Part shown: in pieces, positions 1-7,095 of the stretch | Layout of the letters: every line of letters starts with the position of its first letter | Position numbering within the stretch: the stretch's first letter is position 1 | Source of the DNA: Mollicutes bacterium | GTDB taxonomy: Bacteria > Bacillota_I > Bacilli_A > RF39 > UBA660 | Direction: 5' to 3' | DNA: 20,099 bases | Assembly (NCBI GenBank): GCA_004552445.1 | Contig: SFOJ01000015.1 | Location: 1 to 20,099 of the forward strand | Program-made: the position numbers and the translations under genes | Notes under the pieces: generated by a model | What the model saw: the letters and a program-made list of their open reading frames with translations, nothing else | Database searches by the model: none | What the model was told of the DNA's origin: nothing

Positions 1-1
1 T

Positions 2-77
2 GGCTTCATAGCTCAGTTGGCAGAGCACAAGACTGAAAATCTTGGTGTCGTTGGTTCGATTCCAACTGAAGCCACCA
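2..77 (+). tRNA. tRNA-Phe (GAA)
   Basis: This is a complete cloverleaf. The acceptor stem GGCTTCA pairs with TGAAGCC and is followed by an encoded ACCA end. The D arm is GCTC/GAGC. The anticodon stem CAAGA/TCTTG (28-32, 40-44) encloses a loop with anticodon GAA at 35-37. The T arm is GTTGG/CCAAC. It is the first of three tRNAs in one orientation. No promoter is visible because the window starts at the gene, so more tRNAs may lie upstream. Confidence 0.97.
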
Positions 78-139
78 TTTTGTTAAATAATACAAATGCA
101 ACGACACAATATTAAAGCGATTCCGACAGGAATTTAAAC

Positions 140-216
140 GCGCTCATAGCTCAATTGGATAGAGCATTTGACTACGGATCAAAAGGTTATGGGTTCGACT
201 CCTATTGGGCGCACCA
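140..216 (+). tRNA. tRNA-Arg (ACG)
   Basis: The acceptor stem GCGCTCA pairs with TGGGCGC (one G-T pair) and the CCA end is encoded. The anticodon stem TTTGA/TCAAA encloses loop CTACGGA, giving anticodon ACG at 174-176. A34 is presumably deaminated to inosine by TadA, as is usual for tRNA-Arg(ACG), to read CGN codons. It lies 62 bases after tRNA-Phe. That spacer holds only a weak 5-bp hairpin (about 78-95). Confidence 0.97.
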
Positions 217-222
217 TTAGAT

Positions 223-299
223 CGGGAAGTGGCTCAACTTGGTAGAGCATTTGGTTTGGGACCAAGGGGTTGCAGGTTCAAATCCTGTCTTCCCGACCA
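223..299 (+). tRNA. tRNA-Pro (TGG)
   Basis: The acceptor stem CGGGAAG pairs with CTTCCCG, and the CCA end is encoded. The anticodon loop TTTGGGA (255-261) gives anticodon TGG at 257-259. The gene lies 6 bases after tRNA-Arg, so the two are almost certainly cotranscribed. A terminator follows at about 311-334. Confidence 0.97.
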
Positions 300-309
300 T
301 TAGAAAACA

Positions 310-334
310 AAACTTGCGTTATGCAAGTTTTTTA
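310..334 (+). terminator. Intrinsic terminator of the tRNA operon, probably bidirectional
   Basis: A stem of AACTTGC (311-317) and GCAAGTT (323-329) with a 5-base loop is followed by a T run. It ends the tRNA cluster. Read on the other strand the same hairpin is followed by TTTGTTTT, so it can also end the convergent endonuclease gene, whose stop codon lies at 332-334. Confidence 0.85.
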
Positions 335-1063
335 TTTATAAATTTTTTCATAAATATAATGAAAATTATTATAAGAAATTGCAAAATTTACACCATGATA
401 TCTTATGTTATTTGAACCATATAATATCATGTTAAAATTTATGACAATTACTCCTTCCTCTATAGCTTTAATTAAAAGATAAGGATTTTTTAATTTGTAA
501 AAAATCAAGTCATTATAATAAATATATTTTTTTCCATTTATTTCTTTTTGAATATAGGTAATATATGCTAAATTTTTTAATTTATTTTCAAAAATTTTAT
601 ATAACTGTTCAAAACTCCAATAAAATTTTGTACAAGTGATTTTGTTTTTATAAAATATACATAAATAAATTTTATTCCATTTATATGAAACTTTTAGCAT
701 AAAACCATATCCACTTTTACAATATTTTATTTTATTACTTTTAACGCAAATTGAAAGTTTTTTTACATCATTATCACAACTATAGCCATAATTTGAAATT
801 AAATATACTATAGAGTCTTCAAAAGATTTATTATAAATCTTTGGAAAAGAGCTGAAAAGCGTTATTGGATATTTGCTATTAACGGAAGAAACTTTTAGTT
901 CTATTTCAAAAAAGTCTGCAGCGCATTTATTATCTAATTGCTTATTAATTAAGATTTCGAACATTTTTCCAGCAGCACCACTATCATAATATTTTGATTC
1001 TATAAATTTTCTTGACTTTATACCATAAAATAAATTTTTAAGATATTTAAAATTGTCATTCAT
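332..1063 (-). CDS. MvaI/BcnI-type restriction endonuclease (MutH-like fold)
   Basis: A 243-residue protein that I place in the MvaI/BcnI family of type II restriction enzymes, which share the MutH/Sau3AI nuclease fold. Visible hallmarks are the GAAGK turn and following Glu (residues 29-36), the metal-binding motif D50-x4-E55-x-K57 (text ADFFEIELK), the run YPITLFSSFPK (about 65-75), and a C-terminal RYHGVNFAI segment like the HGxxFRI motif of the family. From memory, MvaI has about 249 residues and uses D50, E55 and K57, so this looks full-length and intact. A strong AGGAGG lies just before the start. It is convergent with the tRNA cluster. No DNA methyltransferase is present in the window to protect host DNA. 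Recognition sequence cannot be read from this; a MutH-like nicking role is the main alternative. Confidence 0.72.
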   Translation of the reverse strand: MNDNFKYLKNLFYGIKSRKFIESKYYDSGAAGKMFEILINKQLDNKCAADFFEIELKVSSVNSKYPITLFSSFPKIYNKSFEDSIVYLISNYGYSCDNDVKKLSICVKSNKIKYCKSGYGFMLKVSYKWNKIYLCIFYKNKITCTKFYWSFEQLYKIFENKLKNLAYITYIQKEINGKKYIYYNDLIFYKLKNPYLLIKAIEEGVIVINFNMILYGSNNIRYHGVNFAISYNNFHYIYEKIYK

Positions 1064-1167
1064 TTTTACCTCCTAATTATTTATTAAGATAAAAAAATCA
1101 AAAACACTTTAACTTTAGTAAATTAATTGTTAAATTTAATTAAATAACTGAAAAAAAATATTATAAG

Positions 1168-1176
1168 TGTTATGAT
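1168..1176 (+). promoter_or_regulatory. Extended -10 promoter ending 6 bases before the next start codon
   Basis: TG-T-TATGAT (1168-1176) matches an extended -10 element. No good -35 is seen 17 bases upstream. A start site about 7 bases downstream would fall at the ATG at 1183, which predicts a leaderless or nearly leaderless mRNA. Confidence 0.5.
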
Positions 1177-1182
1177 ATATAT

Positions 1183-1731
1183 ATGAAAAGTATAATGAAT
1201 GAAATAAAATCAAATGGTAATGAAATAATACGCGACAATAATTTTTTAATTGTTGCATTTCAGAATCGTTTATCATGTAGAATGTTAAAAATTTTCGGAA
1301 AATACAATATTCCTTTTAATAAAAACATAATAAATAAAAGTATAGATGAATATTTAATAAATAATATGGTCGAAACAAATGAAGAAATAATTGATAAATA
1401 TATAGAATTACTCAAAAAATATGAGAAAATTATGCAAGATTATGTGACACGAAAAATAGATACTGAAATAATTAAAAATGCAACTTCAGCATTTGTTGAA
1501 AAAATATCAAAAAAAAATAAAGAAAACTTTACTATTAATATGTGTACAAATTTCATAGAAAATATAAAATCCCTGATTTTTGTCTACGACAATAGAGACT
1601 TGAATAGCGAAATATTATCAAGAATAAATGATGATACTAAAGAAATAATCGAAGAAATTAATAAAAATAATTTTAATTTTGTTATAGAGTCTATAAATAT
1701 AATAATCAAAAATATAATAAATAATGTTTAA
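1183..1731 (+). CDS. Unknown all-helical protein, possibly translated from a leaderless mRNA
   Basis: A 182-residue protein I do not recognise. It is rich in Lys, Asn, Ile and Glu, has no membrane segment or signal peptide, and looks predominantly alpha-helical (regular I/L spacing around residues 45-75 and 145-180). There is no Shine-Dalgarno before ATG 1183 and the -10 element ends only 6 bases upstream. An in-frame ATG at 1195 also lacks an upstream ribosome site. Its 3' end reaches to or past the start of the DHH gene (ATG candidates at 1724 and 1748), so the two probably form one transcript and may work together. Its base composition is as AT-rich as the endonuclease, consistent with an acquired block next to the tRNAs (inference). 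Confidence 0.7.
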   Translation: MKSIMNEIKSNGNEIIRDNNFLIVAFQNRLSCRMLKIFGKYNIPFNKNIINKSIDEYLINNMVETNEEIIDKYIELLKKYEKIMQDYVTRKIDTEIIKNATSAFVEKISKKNKENFTINMCTNFIENIKSLIFVYDNRDLNSEILSRINDDTKEIIEEINKNNFNFVIESINIIIKNIINNV

Positions 1732-1747
1732 TTATAGTGAGGAAAAA

Positions 1748-2629
1748 ATGAATATAAATGATTTAATAGAAAAGTTGAGAAATCAGGGAATGATTTACGT
1801 AATCGGTCATTCTAATATAGACATTGATTCAGCAGTTTCATCAAAGATTTTTTCTGAAATTTTAAATAAATTTGGTATTACAGCTACTTATGCTATATTA
1901 GAAGAAAAATATAATTTTGATACTTATAATCAAAAGATGGTTGATGCATGCATGAATTTCAGCCCAACAATAATAAAAAAAGATGAAATAAAAGAACATA
2001 CATTTTTTTTGGTTGATCACAACGATTATTTACAATCAGTAGGTCCAGAGGCGAATATATTGGGATGTATAGATCATCACCCAAATAGCAATAAGATTAG
2101 TTCAGCAATAATATCAGATACATGTGCAACAGCACTATTCATTTTTAAAGAATTTAAGAAATATTATGATTTTTCTGATGAACAAAAATTTCAAATATAT
2201 ATGGCTTTTTTAAATGATTCAACATTTGGAAAATCATCTAGATATAAAGAAAGTGATGAAATTATTGCCAAAGAATTAGGATTTAAATATGATTACAATG
2301 AAATGTTTAGAAAGTATTTTATACCAACAAATTTAGAGCAAAGAATTGAAGATGTATTAAATAATGGTTTGAAAAGTTATAAATTTGGTAATATCTATTT
2401 TGAGAGTGGGTATGTAGAATCGTTTGATACGAATAGACTAAAAGAATATGAAGAAGCGGTTAAAAAAAGAGAAAACTACCTAGGAATATGGATAGATTAT
2501 ACTAACAGTAAAACATATGTTATCTTTAATTACATACATAAAATAAAAAAATGGAAATATGATTTTATAGCATCCAGAGCTACAACGATTTTAAACGACG
2601 TATTATCATTTATAAAAATAGAAAATTAG
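1748..2629 (+). CDS. DHH-family phosphoesterase, N-terminal half like manganese-dependent pyrophosphatase
   Basis: A 293-residue protein with the DHH metal-binding motifs in order: GHSNIDID (H21, D25, D27), VDHN (D90-H91-N92), IDHH (D109-H110-H111) and LNDS (D157). The DHN motif and spacing resemble family II (PpaC-type) pyrophosphatases, which need Mn2+. The C-terminal part lacks the SRKK signature of those enzymes and also the GGGH motif of NrnA-type oligoribonucleases; only an SR at the end (IASRATTIL) is reminiscent. Substrate is therefore open: pyrophosphate, a nucleotide or short RNA are all possible. I chose ATG 1748 because GTGAGG precedes it at a proper distance. An in-frame ATG at 1724 overlaps the previous gene. 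The gene is probably coupled to the upstream unknown protein. Confidence 0.75.
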   Translation: MNINDLIEKLRNQGMIYVIGHSNIDIDSAVSSKIFSEILNKFGITATYAILEEKYNFDTYNQKMVDACMNFSPTIIKKDEIKEHTFFLVDHNDYLQSVGPEANILGCIDHHPNSNKISSAIISDTCATALFIFKEFKKYYDFSDEQKFQIYMAFLNDSTFGKSSRYKESDEIIAKELGFKYDYNEMFRKYFIPTNLEQRIEDVLNNGLKSYKFGNIYFESGYVESFDTNRLKEYEEAVKKRENYLGIWIDYTNSKTYVIFNYIHKIKKWKYDFIASRATTILNDVLSFIKIEN

Positions 2630-2651
2630 TTTAACTATGAAAAAGATAAAC

Positions 2652-2680
2652 TTGAGTTTTGACATAAAATAATGTAAAAT
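2652..2680 (+). promoter_or_regulatory. Promoter of the PH-domain gene
   Basis: TTGAGT (2652-2657), a 17-base spacer and TAAAAT (2675-2680). The start codon lies at 2698 with GAAGGTGG before it, so the leader would be about 10 bases. Confidence 0.55.
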
Positions 2681-2697
2681 CAAAGAAGGTGGTTAAT

Positions 2698-3129
2698 ATG
2701 AATATATATCAAATGGTTAGAAAGTTTAAGAGAGAATATCCAAAAACTGTAGCTTTTCGTACTAAAGCACATTCATCTGTGATAGAAAGACACTTAAATC
2801 CAGGAGAAGAAGTTCTATACGCTTTTTGTGCACAAAAAAATACAAGTTCATTTATGATAATAAATTCATGTGCGGTAGCTTTAACGAACAAAAGAATAGT
2901 TATAGGTCAAAAAAGATTATTATGGGGGTATTTTTTTACAACTATTACTCCAGATATGTATAATGACCTAAAAGTTATAAAAAATTTAATTTGGAGCGAC
3001 ATAGAAATTGATACAGTTAAAGAAAATGTCTACATATCAAATATTGATCCAAAAGGTGCAATAGAAATTGAAACAAAAATAACAGATTTTATGATGACAG
3101 AGAAGAAAAAATATGGCCAGAAGAAATAA
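2698..3129 (+). CDS. Bacterial PH-domain-like protein
   Basis: A 143-residue cytosolic protein without signal or membrane segment. Residues about 33-125 follow the pattern of bacterial pleckstrin-homology-like domains (bPH, YokE-like): LNPGEEVLYAF, then ALTNKRIVIGQ, then a strand pair with IEIDTVKENVYISN, closing in a helix (IETKITDFMM). Such domains in bacteria are mostly of unknown function and may bind proteins or envelope components. Start ATG 2698 is preferred over an upstream in-frame GTG because GAAGGTGG is spaced 5 bases from it. Its last 17 bases overlap the start of the D-Ala-D-Ala carboxypeptidase gene, so the two are translationally linked. That suggests, but does not prove, an envelope role. 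Confidence 0.7.
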   Translation: MNIYQMVRKFKREYPKTVAFRTKAHSSVIERHLNPGEEVLYAFCAQKNTSSFMIINSCAVALTNKRIVIGQKRLLWGYFFTTITPDMYNDLKVIKNLIWSDIEIDTVKENVYISNIDPKGAIEIETKITDFMMTEKKKYGQKK

Positions 3130-4327
3130 TTTAAATAAAGTAATATTTGCACTTAATATCATATTATTATTTTGTAATGTTTTTGCAGAGAATTTGGATT
3201 TAATAAGTGATAAATATATTTTATATAATCTAAATGATAATAAAATACTAATGCAAAAAAATGAGAACGAAGAGACACAAATTGCAAGTTTAACAAAAAT
3301 CATGACAATCATAGTTGCAATTGAAAATATTACTGATTTTGATGAAAAAGTAACTATAACAAAAGATATGGTTAACAATATTGAATGGGATGTGGCAAAA
3401 ATAGGATTGAAGTCTGGTGATATTGTAACATACAACGATTTATTATATGGTGCAATGCTTCCAAGTGCTGCAGACTGTGTAAATGCTCTAGCTATATCTA
3501 TATCAGGTAATTATAAAGATTTTATAGGATTGATGAACAATAAAGTAAAAGAATTAAAACTTAAACATACACACTTTGAAAATGTAGTTGGCTTGTATAG
3601 TAAAGACAATTATAGTTCAGCATATGATGTGGCTGAAATACTAAAATACTCATTAAAAAATAAAAAATTTAAACAGATATTTGAAGCAAAAGAATATGTT
3701 TTAACAAATGGAAAGAAAATTAATAGTACGTTAAAAACATATAATAAAAAAATTGGCGAAGATATATCTTATATTACCGGAGCAAAAACAGGATATATAA
3801 GGCTTGCTGGAAATTGTTTAGCATCTACTGCAAGAATAGACAATGTAAATTATTTATTAGTTACGTTAAATGCATATTCAAACAAAAAATCACCACATAT
3901 TTTAGATGCAATATCGACATATAAGTATTTTTCTAACAATTACTCATATAAATATATATTGACAAAAAATGATGTGGTGGTAAATTTAAAGACAAAATAT
4001 GCAAAGGAAAAAAATATAGATATACATTCATCGCAAGAATATAAATATTATTTAAAGAATGATTTCAACAAAGATAGTATTAAATACGAATATGATGGAA
4101 TAAAAGAAATTTCATATTTTACAAAGAAAGGAACAACATTAGGAAAAGTAAAAATTAAATTAAATGATGAAATTTTAGAAACATTTGAACTTATATACAA
4201 TGAAAATTTAACATTTAGTATTGCATCATTTTTATGGATTAATAAAATATATATAACAGCAATAATATTGTTTATAATTATTCTATTAAAAATAAATAAA
4301 GGAAAAAAGAGAGTAAAAGTAGGTTAA
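3113..4327 (+). CDS. D-alanyl-D-alanine carboxypeptidase (PBP5/DacA type)
   Basis: A serine-type penicillin-binding protein that trims the terminal D-Ala of peptidoglycan stem peptides outside the cell. Peptidase S11 motifs are present: SLTK at S59-K62, SAAD at 118-121 in place of the usual SxN triad, and KTG at 225-227. The N-terminus is a signal peptide with probable cleavage after A25 (VFA). A membrane segment near 370-395 followed by a Lys/Arg-rich tail anchors the C-terminus, as in classical low-molecular-weight PBPs. The length of 404 is normal. The start overlaps the PH-domain gene by 17 bases and a terminator follows directly. The enzyme shows that the organism makes a peptidoglycan wall. 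Confidence 0.92.
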   Translation: MARRNNLNKVIFALNIILLFCNVFAENLDLISDKYILYNLNDNKILMQKNENEETQIASLTKIMTIIVAIENITDFDEKVTITKDMVNNIEWDVAKIGLKSGDIVTYNDLLYGAMLPSAADCVNALAISISGNYKDFIGLMNNKVKELKLKHTHFENVVGLYSKDNYSSAYDVAEILKYSLKNKKFKQIFEAKEYVLTNGKKINSTLKTYNKKIGEDISYITGAKTGYIRLAGNCLASTARIDNVNYLLVTLNAYSNKKSPHILDAISTYKYFSNNYSYKYILTKNDVVVNLKTKYAKEKNIDIHSSQEYKYYLKNDFNKDSIKYEYDGIKEISYFTKKGTTLGKVKIKLNDEILETFELIYNENLTFSIASFLWINKIYITAIILFIIILLKINKGKKRVKVG

Positions 4328-4343
4328 AATATAACCTATTTTT
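4320..4343 (+). terminator. Intrinsic terminator after the carboxypeptidase gene
   Basis: The stem TAGGTT (4320-4325) and AACCTA (4333-4338) with a 7-base loop is followed by TTTTT. The stop codon (4325-4327) lies in the hairpin. Confidence 0.8.
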
Positions 4344-4359
4344 AACTATAAAAATATTA

Positions 4360-4388
4360 TTGACTTTAAAACACAAAAATTTTACAAT
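4360..4388 (+). promoter_or_regulatory. Sigma-A type promoter of rny
   Basis: TTGACT (4360-4365), a 17-base spacer and TACAAT (4383-4388). The predicted leader to ATG 4435 is about 40 bases and contains GGAGG. Confidence 0.75.
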
Positions 4389-4434
4389 ATAAATAGAGGT
4401 TTAATAGACTTCTAGAAAGTAATGGAGGAAAATT

Positions 4435-5988
4435 ATGGATAATGTAATTATCTCCATTTTGCTTGTAGTAGTTGGATTGCTTGTGGGCGCTTTCATCATG
4501 ATAATTGTAAATAAATTAAAAGTAAGCGCAGCACAAAAAGAAGCTGATAAACTAATTCAAGATGCTAAAAAAGAGGCTGAAAAAGCAAAAAGAGATGGTA
4601 TTCTTGAGTTAAAAGAAGAAAGTTACAAGTTAAAAAATCAAACTGATGCAGAAATTAAGGAAAAGAAAAAAGAACTTAATGAACTAAGTCAAAGAATTGA
4701 TAACAGGGAGAAAAGTTTAGATAAACGTGATGAATTATTAACTGAAAGAGAAAAAAACTTAGATCAAAAAGATAAAGATTTATTGGCACAACAAAAAGAA
4801 ATTCAAGAAAAAGATGCAAAAATGGAGAGTATAATAAAAGAGCAAATTGCTCTTTTAGAAAAAATCTCAGGTTTTTCAAAAGAAAAAGCTAGAGAAACAA
4901 TATTGAAAAAAGTAGAAGATGAAATGGGAAAAGAGATTTCAATCTACTTAAAAGAACGTGAAGATGCAGCTAAACTTGAAGCAGATAGAAAAGCAAAAGA
5001 ACTAATCGTTTCAAGTATGCAAAGATATTCTAGTGATGTTACAAGTGAACAAACAGTAAGCACTATTGAATTACCAAATGATGAAATGAAAGGTAGAATA
5101 ATTGGAAGAGAAGGTAGAAATATCAGAACAATCGAAGCAGTAACAGGAGTAGATTTAATAATAGATGATACTCCTGAAGTAATTGTTTTATCATCATTTG
5201 ATCCTCTAAGAAGAGAAATAGCAAAAGTAACATTAGAAACTCTTATCAAAGATGGAAGAATTCATCCAGCAAGAATAGAAGAATTATACGATAAAGTTTG
5301 TGAAGACTATAAAAAAATAATACGTGAAAAAGGTGAAGAAGCTCTATTTGAATTGGGAATATCTAAGGTTGATCCAGAAATAGTTGAACTAATTGGTAAA
5401 CTAGCATTTAGAACAAGTTATGGGCAAGATGCATTAGCACACAGTAAAGAAGTTGCACATTTAGCAGGACTTATGGCAAGTGAATTGGGTGAAAATGTAC
5501 AGCTTGCTAAAAGAGCTGGATTACTTCATGATATAGGAAAAGCTATTGACTTCGAAGTGGAAGGAAGTCATGTTGAAATCGGAGCAGATATTGCTAAAAA
5601 GCATGGTGAAGATAAAGTTGTTATAAATTCTATTGAATCACATCATGGTGATAAAAAAGCAGAATACATAATTTCTGAATTGGTAGCAATAGCAGACGCT
5701 TTAAGTGCATCAAGACCTGGAGCTAGAAATGATTCATTAGAAAATTATGTTAAAAGACTTGAAGAATTGGAAAATATTGGAAATTCAATGGAAGGCGTAG
5801 AAAAAACATTTGCTATGCAAGCAGGAAGAGAGTTACGCGTTATGGTTAAACCAGATGAAATTGATGATTTATCAAGTTATAAAATAGCAAGAGAAATTAA
5901 AGATAAAATTGAGGATACAATGCAATATCCTGGTACAATTAAAGTTGTTGTTATTAGAGAAACAAGAGCTGAAGAAGTTGCTAAGTAG
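4435..5988 (+). CDS. rny: Ribonuclease Y
   Basis: The membrane-bound endoribonuclease that starts mRNA decay in Bacilli and related groups. The domain order is canonical: an N-terminal membrane helix (about 4-26), a long Lys/Glu-rich coiled coil (about 30-190), a KH RNA-binding domain with GRIIGREGRNIRTIE (about 220-235), and an HD phosphodiesterase domain with HSKEVAHLAG and LLHDIGKA (about 340-370) and a second conserved SHHGD. The length of 517 matches the family norm of about 520. GGAGG precedes ATG 4435. It is expressed from its own promoter. Together with RNase R further along, this gives both the endonucleolytic and the exonucleolytic arms of RNA turnover in this window. Confidence 0.97.
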   Translation: MDNVIISILLVVVGLLVGAFIMIIVNKLKVSAAQKEADKLIQDAKKEAEKAKRDGILELKEESYKLKNQTDAEIKEKKKELNELSQRIDNREKSLDKRDELLTEREKNLDQKDKDLLAQQKEIQEKDAKMESIIKEQIALLEKISGFSKEKARETILKKVEDEMGKEISIYLKEREDAAKLEADRKAKELIVSSMQRYSSDVTSEQTVSTIELPNDEMKGRIIGREGRNIRTIEAVTGVDLIIDDTPEVIVLSSFDPLRREIAKVTLETLIKDGRIHPARIEELYDKVCEDYKKIIREKGEEALFELGISKVDPEIVELIGKLAFRTSYGQDALAHSKEVAHLAGLMASELGENVQLAKRAGLLHDIGKAIDFEVEGSHVEIGADIAKKHGEDKVVINSIESHHGDKKAEYIISELVAIADALSASRPGARNDSLENYVKRLEELENIGNSMEGVEKTFAMQAGRELRVMVKPDEIDDLSSYKIAREIKDKIEDTMQYPGTIKVVVIRETRAEEVAK

Positions 5989-5999
5989 TGACTTCTTTT
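5971..5999 (+). terminator. Possible weak terminator overlapping the 3' end of rny
   Basis: GAAGAAGT (5971-5978) can pair with ACTTCTTT (5991-5998), but only a short T-rich stretch follows. A second stem CATTTG/CAAATG (6000-6024) stands 7 bases before a T9-like run. Neither is a textbook terminator. Confidence 0.35.
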
Positions 6000-6053
6000 C
6001 ATTTGCTTATTTATACATCAAATGACATAATTCTTTTTTTTAGTAATAATCTA

Positions 6054-6062
6054 TGTTAAAAT
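6054..6062 (+). promoter_or_regulatory. Extended -10 promoter of the SDR gene
   Basis: TG-T-TAAAAT (6054-6062). There is no convincing -35. The same nonamer occurs before rnr. AGGTGAT and ATG 6080 follow, giving a leader of about 10 bases. Confidence 0.55.
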
Positions 6063-6079
6063 AATTAATAGGTGATATA

Positions 6080-6832
6080 ATGATAGCTTTAATAACAGGT
6101 GCATCTAGTGGTTTAGGAGCTGATTTTGCAAAGGAACTCTCTAAAGAAGGATATGATTTGATTTTAGTAGCAAGATCTAAAGAAAAATTAGAAAAAATAG
6201 CTAAAGAATTAAAATCAAATGTTGAAATTGAAGTGATGGATCTAAGTGTAAAAGAAAATGTTTATAAATTGTATAGCAAATATAAAGGTAAAGTTGATTT
6301 GCTAATTAACAATGCGGGATTTGGAGCATTTGGTAAATTTGTTGATAGTGATTTAGATAATGAACTAAATATGATAGATTTAAATATAGTAACTTATCAT
6401 ATTTTAACTAAATTATTTTTACAGGATTTTGTTAAAAAAAACAAGGGTCAAATACTTAATGTTGCTTCATCAGCAGCTTTTGAACCTGGGCCACTAATGT
6501 CTACATATTATGCTACTAAATCATATGTCTACAACTTAAGTATGGGAATTTATGAAGAACTAAGAAGAGATAAAAGTAATGTGAAAATTAATATATTATG
6601 TCCTGGTCCGGTAGACACTGGCTTCAATGAAAGAGCTCATGTTAAATTTGGAGTAAAATCACTTAAAAGTAAAGATGTTGTAAAGTATACATTAAAATGT
6701 ATGAAGAAAAACAAATTAATAATAATACCAGGGTTTACAATAAAATTGGGTGTTTTTGCTAATAGACTATTTAGTAGAAAACTTATTGTAAAATGTACTT
6801 ATAAAATACAAAAATCTAAAACTTTAAAATAG
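6080..6832 (+). CDS. Short-chain dehydrogenase/reductase (SDR family)
   Basis: A 250-residue classical SDR oxidoreductase using NAD(P)H. The Rossmann nucleotide-binding motif TGASSGLG is at residues 6-13. The structural NNAG motif is at 77-80. The catalytic set is N102, S130/S131 and Y143-x3-K147 (STYYATK). PGPVDTGF (about 175-182) is the usual post-catalytic loop. An arginine after the second strand (ARSKEKL, R32) suggests NADPH preference (inference from family knowledge). The substrate cannot be told. The start is supported by AGGTGAT a few bases before ATG. The mini-thioredoxin gene starts 8 bases downstream, so the two are probably cotranscribed. Confidence 0.9.
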   Translation: MIALITGASSGLGADFAKELSKEGYDLILVARSKEKLEKIAKELKSNVEIEVMDLSVKENVYKLYSKYKGKVDLLINNAGFGAFGKFVDSDLDNELNMIDLNIVTYHILTKLFLQDFVKKNKGQILNVASSAAFEPGPLMSTYYATKSYVYNLSMGIYEELRRDKSNVKINILCPGPVDTGFNERAHVKFGVKSLKSKDVVKYTLKCMKKNKLIIIPGFTIKLGVFANRLFSRKLIVKCTYKIQKSKTLK

Positions 6833-6840
6833 GAGTAATT

Positions 6841-7095
6841 ATGAAAATAGTAAAAATAAATTCATTAGGTTGTCCATCATGCATAATAATGAATAAAATA
6901 ATTAATGAATTGAAATCAGAGTATAAAAATGTTGTTTTTGAAGATTATGATTATGATTTTGATGATATTGAAAAATTCAATGTTGGAAAAATATTACCAG
7001 TATTCATTTTTTATGAAGATGATAGAGAAATTACAAGATTATGTGGAGAACACAAAAAGGAAGAATTTATAAAAATTCTAGAAGGAGAATTATGA
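6841..7095 (+). CDS. Small thioredoxin-like protein (CPSC)
   Basis: An 84-residue cytosolic thioredoxin-fold protein. The redox motif C11-P-S-C14 follows the first strand (KIVKINSLG) and a cis-proline sits at P53 (ILPVFIFY), the two hallmarks of the fold. It is shorter than thioredoxin A (about 105). Its stop codon overlaps the start of the next gene (ATGA at 7092-7095), so translation is coupled. Because the next gene encodes a CcdA-like electron carrier with an outer CxxC domain, this protein is the likely cytosolic electron donor to it (inference). It has no signal peptide. Confidence 0.82.
   Translation: MKIVKINSLGCPSCIIMNKIINELKSEYKNVVFEDYDYDFDDIEKFNVGKILPVFIFYEDDREITRLCGEHKKEEFIKILEGEL

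Noticed and set aside
78..139. Spacer between tRNA-Phe and tRNA-Arg as a degenerate tRNA or attachment site
   Set aside because: No cloverleaf arms beyond a 5-bp hairpin, and no repeat of a tRNA 3' end is found elsewhere in the window.
2659..2680. TTGACA at 2659-2664 as -35 of the PH-domain gene
   Set aside because: Only 10 bases separate it from the -10. TTGAGT at 2652 has the proper 17-base spacing.
4395..4434. Riboswitch in the rny leader
   Set aside because: Only about 40 bases long, with one imperfect short palindrome. No known riboswitch core is seen.
7093..7095. Possible TGA-to-Trp recoding, as in mycoplasmas
   Set aside because: TGA acts as a natural stop of the mini-thioredoxin in an ATGA overlap, and Trp residues in conserved proteins are TGG.
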